Below, one piece after another: positions 25,671 through 39,300 of a stretch of DNA of 64,000 nt. The number at the start of each line of letters is the position of its first letter. Within the stretch, counting starts at the first letter, position 1. A model generated the notes under the pieces. The model was not told where the DNA came from, ran no database searches, and saw only the letters and a program-made list of their open reading frames with translations. The stretch is from Alviniconcha marisindica. Taxonomy: Eukaryota > Mollusca > Gastropoda > Provannidae. The position numbers were made by a program, and so were the translations under genes. The DNA lies in contig JABMCL010001960.1 in the NCBI GenBank assembly GCA_018857735.1, forward strand, positions 912,501 to 976,500, given 5' to 3'.

Positions 25671-27313
25671 ACTATTAATAGTCAGTCTCATGGTTGTGTC
25701 AGTGTTGTTTGAGTGGATATTATCAGGTATAATTAAAGGCTCTAGTGGTGGTATGGTTGGTAAACATTGTGACCCCCACCTTCTGGTAAGCGATATTAAT
25801 CACAGTCTGAAAGTGAAACCTGTATCAAAACATAAATTGGCGTACATGTGTAATTTGCATAATCTGTGTGCTTGCTGCAGTTGCATTTTAAAGTAGATTG
25901 GGGCAGGGAAAATGTCCGTTGATGCATAAATTATAGGGTTTGGCTGCTGAGTGCTTCAGAGTTCAATGCTTCGGAAGCTCCTTTTTTTTCTAGAGTGTTG
26001 TCAGTGAAACGAGTCACATCTTCCATTCCACTCTGCACATTGCCCATTGCAGAAGTCAAGGTGCTGCGCTTTGCTGCCCTGTCTCAGCAGGACGATGGGC
26101 TGGAGGCACGTGAGCGAAGCACACTTATTCTGGATGCTCCATGTGAGGAGCACTTCACTGTTGCTGCCCTGGTGGTTCACATTGCAGTAAGCTCTGATGG
26201 CCTCACCCTGTCCATTGTGACTGATGATGATGCTGCACTGCACCTTCTGCTCTTTGATCTCAGAACTTTTGCTGCTCAGGTTAGTGTGGAGTATGTATAC
26301 TTGCAAGTTACTACTATAACTGTGTGCAACCCAGAAAGTCTTGAATATTTTGGTTGGCAGTGTGACTAAAACAATTCATTTGCAATTTGGCAGCTGAAAA
26401 ACAAATGTTGATTGCCTTTGACAAGTGTGTCATCATATGGTGATTGTTTTTTCTAACTGCATTTGTGTGTACCATGGCGTAAAACACCAACATCCTTACA
26501 TACTGTGTATGCTGGTACATGGGCATTCCGATGTGACTTTTCAATGCACCGACTCTGGTATAGTTAGATGCGAATGCCAGTCACAAAAGTGAAAATAAAC
26601 AAGCAAGAAGTGAAGTAAGCAGATTCTTACAAAGATTTTTCCATGGCCAACAAAGGCCTTAAACCTGAAGAGAGAAGCTGTCTCTCCCAAAATGGAAAAA
26701 ATAAATTGTCATGGCTGATCTACATTACAATAGAAAACAACATTATGAAGTGCTAAAAAAAAATCAAACATGGAGCAAAAATGGTTGGCAGGGTCCACTT
26801 ATTTGGTTTGTGACTGAGTCAAGGAATTTAAAAAAAGAAACGTGGAACATGTACAACAACAACAACAAAAAATAACATCATGCGCAACCTATTTGCACAA
26901 CTTATTTGTCAAGGCTGCAGTAGTCTTTGTGTGGCAAGAGAGGAGAAGGGATGTTTGAATTATTAATTAATATGACAGCAACAGCAAAAAAGACAGGGGA
27001 AAAAATGTTTACTCCAACTGGTATTAGCAAGATCTACAGAAAACAAATTGCTGTGCAAACACCTTAATCTACCTCAGTTATGTTATGATTCTGCCGAAAG
27101 CTTAGCAGTTTTGTTACTTGCCAAAATGTCATCATTGCTGCATAATTATTTTGTAAGCTGCTCTGCAGTATTTGTGACAGTGATTCAGACATGTGCAAGT
27201 AGCAAAGAGATGCATGCAGAATGTTGTCATCAGATGATCTGTTTCAGAGAAAAGCTGGCTTTTTCCAAGCTGTACTAGAAATGTTGTAGCACAGTCACAC
27301 ACACAAGCACTCC

Positions 27314-27388
<75 letters not shown>

Positions 27389-30300
27389 GAGACAGGCATT
27401 GCTGGATAAATGTTTCAAAATTGTATTGTCAGCCACTAGCTGTTTACAAATTGGTCATGTTGGTGTCACAATTGATCATGGAATGCCTGGTACTTGGGCA
27501 GTATGATCTAAAAACAGATTTATGATGCTGTCTCACTGTGTGCATGTGTGTGTGTGTGTTTACTGTCAGTGTGTGTGTTTGTAACACATTTCTAACATGG
27601 CTGCCAAATTTTGGCGTTCATTAACCTTTTTTGTTTGTTTTTGTCTGGTTATCATTAGTATCAAATTGTAAAGTATACTGTATGGTAGCCAAAGGTCAGT
27701 AAGCAAAATATTTGACTTTCAGGGCTGGTGTGTGTAAATCAGATAAGTGTGAAAAATGTTTAACTGCATACCACAACTACCATAGTATCTTATAGTTTGT
27801 ATGTTTTTGAAAAATTAATGAACCATAAAAGGTGCAAGTAGCAAAGAGATGCATGCAGAATGTTGTCCTTGTTTTGATCACAAGAACAACATTCTGCATG
27901 CATCTCTTTGCTACTTGCACATGTCTGAATCACTGTCACAAATACTGCAGAGCAGCTTACAAAATAATTATGCAGCAATGATGACATTTTGGCAAGTAAC
28001 AAAACTGCTAAGCTTTCGGCAGAATCATAACATAACTGAGGTAGATTAAGGTGTTTGCACAGCAATTTGTTTTCTGTAGATCTTGCTAATACCAGTTGGA
28101 GTGAACATTTTTTCCCCTGTCTTTTTTGCTGTTGCTGTCATATTAATTAATAATTCAAACACACTTCATGCATCAGAAACTTTGCCCAGCCAACACTTGC
28201 TTAGTAAGTAACCATGGTGCTTAACATCCACAGAAACCATAAGGTTCATTAGGGATGGGGAGAAGGGGGTATGGAGGTGGAGGGGAGGAGGGGAGAGATT
28301 ATATACCTATCGCTACACTGTCACCATCAGAATAACTTATGCATTAAGTTGGGCAGCGATGAGAGCCATTTTAACATTTCATAATTGTGAGGGACAAAGT
28401 CACAAGACAGTGTCCACAGATCACAACTTTTGAAGAGAAAGGAGAGCCGAAGCGGATTCGAACTGAGGTCCCTCCGCTTACCAGCCTAACGCCTTACTGC
28501 TAGACCAAACTGGCTCACAATGTTTGTTTGTCCTGCCAAGTCCTTATAAGTGGTCAGCTGTGGTGCAATACCTGAATGCATTTACCACTGTATACTCTCC
28601 CTGGCTTTTCTGAAATCAGCTATTTATAATTGATTAGTGATCAGTTTATTGGTCTTGCTGACAGTAATCAAAAAGATCAGAGAAGCTGTTCATTTATCAG
28701 TTAATAATATAATTATGAAGAAAAATAAGAATGGGTTTACTCATTCCAAATGCATATTATTGAATCTGTCCATGAGCCAGCTTTAGTTAGAAAAAATTAG
28801 CCATTTGTTCAAAAGTAGGACGCAGAAGCTTTATTTTATTTTATAATTTATTAAAATCGTTTAATGATAATAGATCAGGGTCATAAATAAACTTTTTTTT
28901 ATACTTTTAAGTAGCAAAGCCTGAGTGCAGCACAAGGAAAGTGATGAGAACAAGGTTACAGCTTGGTGATGATTGAATTGCTTTAGTTTGTTGTGTACCT
29001 TATGTTTGACCTCAGTCTGTTTGTTGTTTTTGTGCAGACCTCATCACCAGCACCATTTGCTCAGTACCAGCTGTCGGCAGGACAAGGTTCTGTTCTGAAG
29101 GATCTGACATGGAACCCTGCCTATCCCACACTGCTGGCTGCCTGTCTTAGTGATGGCACTGTGGCTTTGCTGGAAGCTGGGAACACTGTCACTGTCAAAT
29201 CATCAGCCTCCTTGCCAGCCACCTGCTGTAAGTGTCCTGTAGGCATGAAAGGAACAGTCTGTAATTGTAAATGATAATACAGCACTATTATCCTGGTGGA
29301 CAATATGTTGTTCAATGGACACATCCACACACACACGTACATGCAGACACTTACACACCCACATCAGAAAATTCATGCTCCGGCTGTCATGCTCACATGT
29401 AGAGTGTTGATGACAGTATTGGTGGTTTGCAGTGAGCTGGAGTCCCAAAGGCAAGCAGATAATGGTGGGAAAGCATGATGGGTCTAGCAGTCAGTACGAC
29501 CATGAACTGAAACTGAAGAAAGACTGGCCAGCCCCCACCATCTTGACAGAGCCTCAGCAAGGTAAAGCTCTTCCCAAAACCAAACCTAGGGACACAGAAA
29601 ATGTTCACTTTGTCTCTGTTCACTTTAAGGTTAGAGAGAAACAATCTCGCTGTGTGTCAGATGAGAGCAAACTGTGAAGACATGAAATGAAGGCAGGGGT
29701 GGGGCTCCAACCCCCCCCCCCCCCCCCCAGTCTGTATTAACTCTTTCATTACTGTGGGTCGCTTTAGTGGGGCAGCTGATCTTTTACCCTTGAGCCCGGA
29801 CTTCTTGTTAGAAGCATAATTCCTTTCATTCGTGGGTTTCCAGAGACAGAAAAAGTATGAAATGGGTACCTGTTTGCACCCTGCCTTGACATGAGCCACA
29901 ATGTATGAAATATATAGTGCCATACACCATTGTGTGCAGAATTGATGTCAGAAGTCACGTACGGTCAAATAAACGAACCTGTGTGCATGTGGTGACAGAG
30001 AGGTGACACAAAGGACACATTTTGCTGTGTCATAAGTAAACAGTAAAAGTAATGCCATGCAGATGGTGGACAGCATTCAGCAGGGACAAGTAAACATGCA
30101 CCTACTCACAGATTGGGCTCCCCTGGATGTCAGACAGTATGGGGAACAAGGCATCCAACACAAGTGAATCACATTGTCCTGAGTGTCACAGCTACTGTCA
30201 CAATATCAACCACAGGGAAAAACGCTCCGTGCTGCCAATGTTATGATGGTTACATTTGTCCGGAAGTTAACAGTAGAGCTCCCAACACCCATTAGAAACA

Positions 30301-33300
30301 CAGAAAAGAAAAACAGGATCTATACACTATAATACAGGTCAGTGTCTGAATGTTCGTGTCCTCTGCCTCACTGTCAACGTGTCACACAAAGGTGACACGT
30401 GTGTGGTATACCTTGAAGCAGTCACGCTGATTGCAGCAGAGGTACATATTACATTTTTCACATTTCATGGTTGTTTTTCGCTGTTTGAAGGGGTTGTCTC
30501 TGTATAACACACCTGGGTTTTGTCGTTTGTGGTGCTTGTGTTGTGCATTGCACACCTCACAGACGTGATCTTTGCCCTCACCTCTCACTGGCCAGTGGTC
30601 CATTCAATCCAAACGTGGGTTGTTGTCGTTGGCTTCTGTGCGTGGTCTGCCGACTGGGGCCTTCTCCACACAGAGACCCTCAACCAGTTTATGAGCCAGG
30701 TCTAGCCTGAATGACAAAAAATCGCGCTTAACAACATTTCCAACCTTGTGATCGATGGCATGGCCTTTGATGGCGTAGGCATTGTACAGGCTGGTTTCCA
30801 TGAGTTTAGTTTCCGCTTGTCGGTACCACTTCATGCACTTTTTCGATTTGTTCTGCCTTGTCATCTGGTCCAGTTTGTCAACCCCATTCATATACTGGGC
30901 ATAGGCAGCCACAGTAGGAGGACAGGGGAGCTCTACCTCTGTGCCATCCCTCTGTCGTCGGGTGACGCTCTGTGGTTCTTCCTCATGAGGGGTGTGGGCA
31001 GTAGACAGGTAGTAGACCATACGTCTGTCCTTCCATGCTGTCGCCAACATGCTGGAATCTTCACATTGACGCCAGTCACTACTACCTCGAGGAAGACGTT
31101 GGGCTTCTGCAGTTGTTTTTACAATGTCAGCAGGGTAGCCCAGACGGTTTGGACGCATTGTCCCACACAGGTAGGTCTTCCGACTCGCCAGGTATTTTGC
31201 CAGAATGGGCGACGTGTAGAAGTTATCCGTGTAAATTATATGGCCAAAGTTATGAATGGGCTTTGTGAGTCCAATGACAACTTGAGCACTAAGTCCTATT
31301 AGTCTGTTTATCTGCTGTCCATGTTTACCTGTGTAGACCTCTAAGTTGTAACAGTAGGCTGTCACAGAATCAGCCAACACCCACAGTTTGATTCCAAATT
31401 TGACGGGTTTGTCCTTCATAAACTGTTTAATGCTCATGTGGCACATACTCATCCTGAAAGTTCCCTGATGCACGCTGTACAGAATATATCAAATTTTGTG
31501 CAGTTTGTCGGCAGCGTTGACGGGATCCCTTGGGTCTACAAAGTAGAGGTTTAAAACGGATTTGAAAGAATCTGTCTCTACTCATGACATTTCCAAATCT
31601 AGTGTAGAGGGAGAAGTGTTTACCCCCTTGGTGCCAGTAGTGGGCATCTCTGTCCAGTTTGATGATGTCCTTCATGATGACAAGGCTGTAGTACACCTTC
31701 AACTCATCCACTGTCAACATTTTCTAATCTCCCTTGTTGTTGTCAGGGTCACTTTCCTTTCTTCTTCTTGCGTTCTCATTTGCAAAATCTACCAGATCTT
31801 GAAAGATTTGTTCTGTGTAGAAAAGGTTGAAACACTCCAATGGTGTGATTGACGCATCAAGAACACGGACGGGACCTGAACGCCTAGATTACTTTGGGCG
31901 ATTGTCATTCTGTGCTGGAACATAATTTCCACCTATCCATTCAAATTGCGGGCGTCTGTGGTAAAACAGCAGTAAATTCTCATCAATCAGTCGGCTGGGT
32001 CAGTCAGTCAGTCAGTCAATGAATGTCCACATAGAGTAAATAAAAAACAATTAAATACATGGCGTGACACCAAAAGTATTCGTCACTGAGCTGTGACGAC
32101 CTTTTTTAGACAAGCAAATCAAAACAGATTAACTTCAATGGAGAAAAAAGAAAAAGAAAAAGAAAAGAAGAGAACAACTGCACACAAGTGCACTCAAAAC
32201 TCCATTCACAGATGATGATTCATACATTCTTGTGTATACATACACCAGCACACAAGCATGCATGCATGCACACACGCACATGCGCGTGTGCGTGCACACA
32301 CACACACAATGTCCATTTCAAATGCGTATGTTGACAGCACCCAAAGAAAAATAAGAAGGAAAAAAAGGGGGTGGGGGGAGGAGAAAAAACAAACAACAAC
32401 AAAACCGGCCAGCTGCGCATGTGACAATCACTGACACATGGGCCATACACTTTCTTACTGTACGTATTTCAATGAACCCTTACATTCTTACACACTGTGC
32501 ACAGGAGAAGAACAAGAATGAGAAGAAAAAGAAGAGGAAGAAGAAGAGGATAAAACATAGATAATTGGTTTTTGACGCTTATTCACAGGAGAAAGGGGAT
32601 GAGAAAAGAGGAGGAAAAGGGAAGAGGGAGAGTACGAGAATATCTTTAGTTGTGCTGAGAGCTTGAGAATACTTTACAATATCAGCAGCAACAAAATCAT
32701 CATGAAATCAGGACATGGAAAAACAGTTTTGTGTGAATAACACTTCCCAAAAGCACATACCTCAGTGTCAGTGCAAACGCATTGTCTAGTTTTCCTTGGA
32801 ACTCATCTTGTGAGACAGCATAGCATGCCTGAAAACCTCATCCAAATTGTCATGAATATTCAGCTTCAGAATCCGTCTGTTTTTGACCCTAGTAAGAACC
32901 TTGCCATTCGTGTTCCACACAGACATCGTTGCCGAATGTTCCATGGCCTTTATTGACAGTCTGTAGTTAGCATGCGTCAGATCCTCTACGATGACGTGTT
33001 CCTTGCCACAAAGCTTCTTTCTGTTTCGGAGGACACTGTCTCTAATCTTCCTATCAAAGAACTGTACAAGAATGGGCCTGTCCGTGCTACCGCTGGGTTG
33101 TCCTGTCCTGTGAGCAACCTTGATGTCAGTCTGCTTGGTCGGGACGCCAACGAGGTCATTGAAGATGCCCTCTGGAACTCTGTAGACACGCAGTTTCCAC
33201 TGTCGTGAGTATTGCTGGAGGTTGTTCTGCTCCCGCTCTATCTGCTGGATTCTGTGTTCCTGCTGAACAAGGGAGTTCGCAAGACCTTCGCTCTTCTTCC

Positions 33301-36300
33301 TCATGGTCTTCAGCTCTGTCTCCATCTTGTCCAGTCTAGCCTCGGTGTCTAACACTCTCCCCTCCAACTTCTCTATCTGCTCCATGAGGGTGTCTGTCAG
33401 TTGCTTCACCTCAGCTCTCATCTCACTCATGTCCACTCTGGTGGCTAGAGAGTCCAGACGCTTGTTGATAGTATCTAGTGCCATCTGTACTGCCATATCA
33501 GGGGCTGGGTCCTCTTCAATCAACGACGCAGTGTTCATATGTTTTACTTCTGGTCTCACTCCTGTGGGGCTTGTGTCACTGTCTTCTGATGTTGATGAAT
33601 GTTGTCTTTTTCCTCTAGGTGAAGCAAAGTATTCACTGGTGACACTCATATCTCAATCGCCAAGTCAAAAGAAACTCATCTCAGTCACTACATAGATGTG
33701 CACGTATCACAAGGTATATGGTAGCTATGGCGTCAAGATGTCACATCGCTCACTTGCACAGGCTACGTTTCACTGTTCAACACAATCACAATGTTTGCAT
33801 ATTTTTAAGTGCTGTTTACTGCTGGTCCTGGTCTCAAAAAGTTCCAAAAAACATACAGACAGATCTGTCTCACGGAGCTCTATAAGTAGATAGAATCCAA
33901 TCTGTGGTCGGGCCGCTAATTACTCCGCTAAGTGCGTTTCATTAGAGAGACCCTCTGTGGATGACCTGCCTACTCCATGAGCGAATGTTCACCCCAATGC
34001 TGTAGCACTCCAAAGATTCAGCCAGTGCATTTAACTGATAATTGACCATGAGCAGTGAGCCTGAATCCCATCAGCCTACAGTGAAAAGTAAGACTTGTAG
34101 TTCACAAGTTTTAGGAGTGCCTGGCTAAGTCAGTTTGACTGGCTGATCTATAAGGATGGCTGAGCCAAACATTGAATTGCGGTGTTTGCACAGAAGCGCT
34201 CTGCAATCGTGCTTCAACAAGTACACCTATGAAAAACAGCATTCATGGCTGACAAGATATGAAAAAGCAGTGAGCACCAGGATGTTGTGCCGGCAAAGCA
34301 TACAATGCTGAGTTGATATACAAAAATCTCTGGAGAAAGTTGAGATTTCTGCAGCAGCACTTTACTCATGGCTTGGGGCAGCCTTTGTGTTTACCTGTGC
34401 ACAATCTCCTGGATTCCATATCTGATGGTCTCATTTTTGTCAAAGTTTTATTGCTGTTAACACAAAAATGGGGAGCCAAGACAAACACGCTTCCAGAATT
34501 GATTAATTTACACTGCGTCTGTTTATGACTGTGTATGGTGTTGTTTGCTTCCTTTCCACACCTCATTAAAACAAAAAAGGATACCCTTTAGAATTTTTTG
34601 AAGAGGGTGAAAATACTTTCTATGTGAGTCCACCTCCTAGAGTTGCAAAAATGGGAAGCTCAACCAGATTGTCATTTTTTAAATATATTTATTTGCCTGT
34701 ATAAAAAAGTAAGTATGTATGATCATTGTTGATTAACCACCTACACCTTTGTGGCCTATTACTTTGCCCAGCCAGTGGACCCTCACATTCAACGCATGTT
34801 TGCTGTGTTACAGCCACTGATCTGCTGTGGATTTCCACATACACCTTTGTGGCCTCCTACCTGCCCCATTCAGCGGACTCCACCAGTCAACCCAGTGTTG
34901 TGCTCACAGTCTCCAGTGTGAGTACACCACCAGGGGGTGACCACAGGTCAACCATTCATCTGTACTTAGAACAAGTTAAAAATTCTGATTAAAATGATTA
35001 CAGGAGAGTGAACATATTTCTGTCAGCCAATGTAGATGGTAAAGCAGCAATTGCACAGTAAGTAGTGCCCATTAGCAGCAGGCTTCAGTTGTGCTCCTGC
35101 CCCGCAGTGCTCAGTCTAGCATGGAAATTGTCCACCAAAATGAAAACTCCCCAGCAGTAAAATTTACTTTCTGCAGGGAAAACAATTGTCTGCTTCAGTG
35201 ATAATTGGGTTTTCAAAAAAAAAAAGGAAGCGCGGTTTAGCTCTGCACCAAATACCTGCAAAACATTGGGAGTGCATTCATGTGTGGCTGTCGGTTTACT
35301 TTGTCACTTTAATTGTGTACACAGAGATGGCTGTTACTCTCATGGGCAAGCACTGGCTCTGATTGGAGTCATTCCTACCTGCTTCTTTGTCATGCTTTGT
35401 TAGAAAAGTGAATGTACTAAAACAGTAAACGTTTTGAAAGATTCACCATGTATGTTGCTCGAGTTGTCGACTGTGGTGAAAAGTTCAGTGACTGTGGCTG
35501 TGCCAACGAGTTGAAGTGAGAATGGGTATTAGTTGAAGTGGAAGTGAAAGTTTGTGAGAAAGCCACGAAGAAGGAATGCATCAGCATGTGGTTTCATGCC
35601 AGTTATCTTTATTTCCATACAAAATGACCTCTTGATTGCACAGATGTTGATCCTTTACTGGAAGGAAAATTCTGGGGGGAGGGGTCATTTCCCCACCCCA
35701 GACCCTCTACAAATCAGAAATTTTCATTTAATGCAGTTCCCATGCCTGTTAGTATAAGGCTCATTTAGAGATGAAGTGCTTAAAACAGTCATTATTATTG
35801 TAGAATGACTTGGCATCTTCACTGAGCTGCCTTTGTTACGTGGAAATTTCATCCCATTAATGGCACACACAGGCAGCTCTGCCAGAACATTTACAGATAT
35901 GCTTTAAATTTTTTATTATTGCTTTGAAAAAAAGAAGTCCTGAAGAAATCTTTTCTTTCTTCAGTGCGAGAACTTTAAAAACAGGTGTTTTCATTTACCC
36001 TTTTTCTATGGTTTTCTGTTATTTTGTTGTTTTACCTGTTTCCTGCCAGACAGATACATGAGATATAATAAATTTAGTTTGTATCTTGCGGTGCACTAGT
36101 GGCAAGAAGCTAGTGCCTTTGTCATGAAGAGTGAACTTGCTGTTTGTTTGTGCAGAAAGAAGGAAACTCCAACTATATTAACTTTGATGACATCTGTTTT
36201 GGCTCTGGTGAAATCCGACAGCCAAAATACTTCTTCCAGTATTTGGCACAGTGGTAAGTTAGTGCAAATTCTTGACAAATATGCTACATGCAGTACACAT

Positions 36301-39300
36301 ATGCTGTTATAACAGATACATTTTTAAATCACTGAATGTGTCCATTTTATGTGCACAGCTCAAAGCTCCCAAGTTTATTCCTAGTAAAGTACTAATAATG
36401 TACTGGTTATGTTTAATACTGTAATATGTGCATGGTCATAATTATTGCCTTGCTTCCATACAAGTATTTGGTCCATAGGTTAGTGCAAATGTTTTGATTT
36501 GTTGTTGATGGATGTTATTTGCTTGGAAGTAAAATAACCCATGGGCCATCTATACCCCCCCCCCCCCCCCCCCCCCCCTCATGATTGTAAATTCTGGATA
36601 GGACATTTATTAGAGTCAGCCCTACAGACACAAACAGCAACAGCTCACTTGCAGACAACCAGAACTGTGTATTTTTGATGGTCATGGTACTCAGATCTTA
36701 CCATGTGGTAAATGCTGGGGGGGGGGGGGGGGGGGGTCATGCTCTAAAAGGTTTATGACATGTTCATTGCTCCAATTGCCATGGTCTTGTGCTAAAATGA
36801 CAAAGCAGTCTGGTAATTTATGTTACAGACCCAAAGCAAAATGAAATTACAGAAGTTGGATGGCCAAACCCAAAGAGTAGTACTCTTGCACTTGTTTAAC
36901 AATATTTCTTGCAAGAATCAAGCACCAGCTGCCCTCTTTTAGCCCTGTTCATTTCCAGTTTAAGTCATACTCACTTGATGTGGAAGGCTATGCTAGAAGT
37001 TGTTTCCTCATGTATGCTCATTGTTCAATCATAATTATATGTTGTGTCATTGTTAATCATATTATGTTGTTTTTTTCTTTTAGGGAAATGGTTATCATGT
37101 CATCTTGCTCAGCAACAGAAACCACCATCGTCGCCAAACACCTTGATGACAAGGTAAGTCACCTCTGTTCACCAGCTTGTGAAGAGCTGCAGGTGTTAAT
37201 GAGCAGTTTGCTTGTGTTTGTCCTGCTGTCAGTGCCATGTGTACTGAAACTGACCAGAGAGACCAGGGAGTTCGAATGAATTAATGACATGCCAAAATCA
37301 TTGTGAATGAGGTGTTGAGCAACGTAAGCTGAACACAGCCTTCTGATACAGAAATGTATGGACAATCAACCCAGCTATGTAAATGTGGCTTGTATGTGTG
37401 CCTTTTTGTGATGAAAATTATTTTATGTTGTCATTATATAATTAAAAATTAAAAAAAACTAAAGAAGGTATGCAGTGATAATATCAATCATTCTGCCAGT
37501 AGGAAAACTTTTTTATGGCTGGATTGTGCACTATTGTTGAGAGTAAAAACAACTGATAATGCTGCCATGGGCAAGTGTAGTGATTAAGTTACTGTCGTTG
37601 TTGGCCACTGTTCTTCATGGCATATTGGATTTTGGTGGCCCTGAACCTGAGTGGTTTACCTACACCCAGGTGAGATTCTGTGTACAGCAGAACTAGAAGC
37701 TGGTTATGATGAACTTTTTATGGACAACATTTTGTTCTAGACAAAGTGAATCAAATATCACTTTTAAAACAGCTTTGTGCTGAAACAATGCTGATGGAAG
37801 ATTAGGCACAGACTTTGTTGATTCTTGCTTTAAATTTTTGCTTTTTCTGTTGGTAAGTGTTTAATAATCTCTGTCGCATTATTTGTCTTAAGGGGGTGCT
37901 TTCTTTTGAATACATTTATTGTGAGCTAGCTGCTGTTTGTGTACTTTGCTTTCAGACTTCTCTGTGCATGTGTGTGTACACATGTTGGCTACACTCTTCT
38001 TTTGATACTTCTTTTTTTCCCTCTGTGCGCATGTACTCACTTGGTCAGAGATCTTTTTCTTATGCTGCAACGCATGTCTGGAACAGTTTCCCTTGCAAAG
38101 TTAGGTCCTCAAACACACACTCACACACACGCACAACTTTAAAATCGTCTTTAAAATCTGACCTCTTTGAGCAATCCTATTGACTGTGTTTGTGTGTGCT
38201 TGCTTTGACTGTGTTTTGGTTCTTTGCTTTGCAATGGGCGCTTCAATCTGGAGAAATAGCACATAAAAGAGTACATTATTATCATTATTAATAGATGTGT
38301 ATTTAATTAAGTGTTTGGAAGAATTGTCATGATCATATGAATGTTTTCACAGAGCCAGTGGGAGCACTGGAACCTGGAAGATTCAAGTCGTGCAGAGCTG
38401 CCTGTCACTGACGACCAGGCTGATTCCTTCCCTGTGGGCATGTGTGTGACCTTTTCTTCCCAGCAAGTCCTGCAGCTCGGTATGTCACTGTTGGACCCAT
38501 TCACTTTGAAAATGGCCCTAAGAACACTGAGGTTTTTCACACTGTGTGTCTGCTGGTGTAATGTCACTTGGCACACAGTATCTGGTTACAGTCCTTTTTG
38601 GACCTTCTGCTGCTCAGTGTATATATTCTCCCTGTGTCTGTACCTGCCATGATTACAAGCTGGTGTGGATTGTACTGTTTACTGATATCAGCAGCAGTGT
38701 ATTTCCTACAGTTTGCAATAATACATCAGAACTCACTAGAAGCAGCAACAAGTGTTATGAGTCTGCTTTTCTTTGGACTGATTTTTAGGATGACTTCACA
38801 AACAGGCAAAAGAGCCTCCAGAAGGAGGCCATGTGCTAGCTAGGTGGTTGCAGAAGCAGGTTCAGCTCTACTGTTGAAGAATTCAAGTTGATTGGACACT
38901 AAAATGGTCACATGGTGCAGATTTTCTGTTCCACAGCATGGGCGATGTTAACCACCTTGCATAAAGAGGTGTGTGGTGTGATTTCAGGTGACAGTAAGAC
39001 ACACCCACCCTGCCCTGTGCTGCTGCTGCTGTCTACAGATGGAGTGTTGGTTCCTTTCCACATGGCTTACTTCCACCGTCAGGCCCCGTCTCTCACAGCC
39101 CCTCCAAGGCCTCTCTCCGCACAGGATGCTCGCACACCTGCCGGTCAGTGAAGTGGGCAGCAAAACAACCTGTGTGCTTTGAAAATTCTCTTGGATTATT
39201 GTTTTTAGTGTGCATCTTTCTTTCTTCTGTTGTATTGTTATTCTGCAGGGACTAGGGACAGAGTGTTAAAGAACTGGAGCACTGAACAGTGTAGTGCTGT

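Noticed and set aside
25995..26052. Upstream extension of NUP214 exon 3 to the frame's first Met
   Set aside because: The acceptor at 26052 restores phase with exon 2, while the upstream piece lacks similarity to the propeller.
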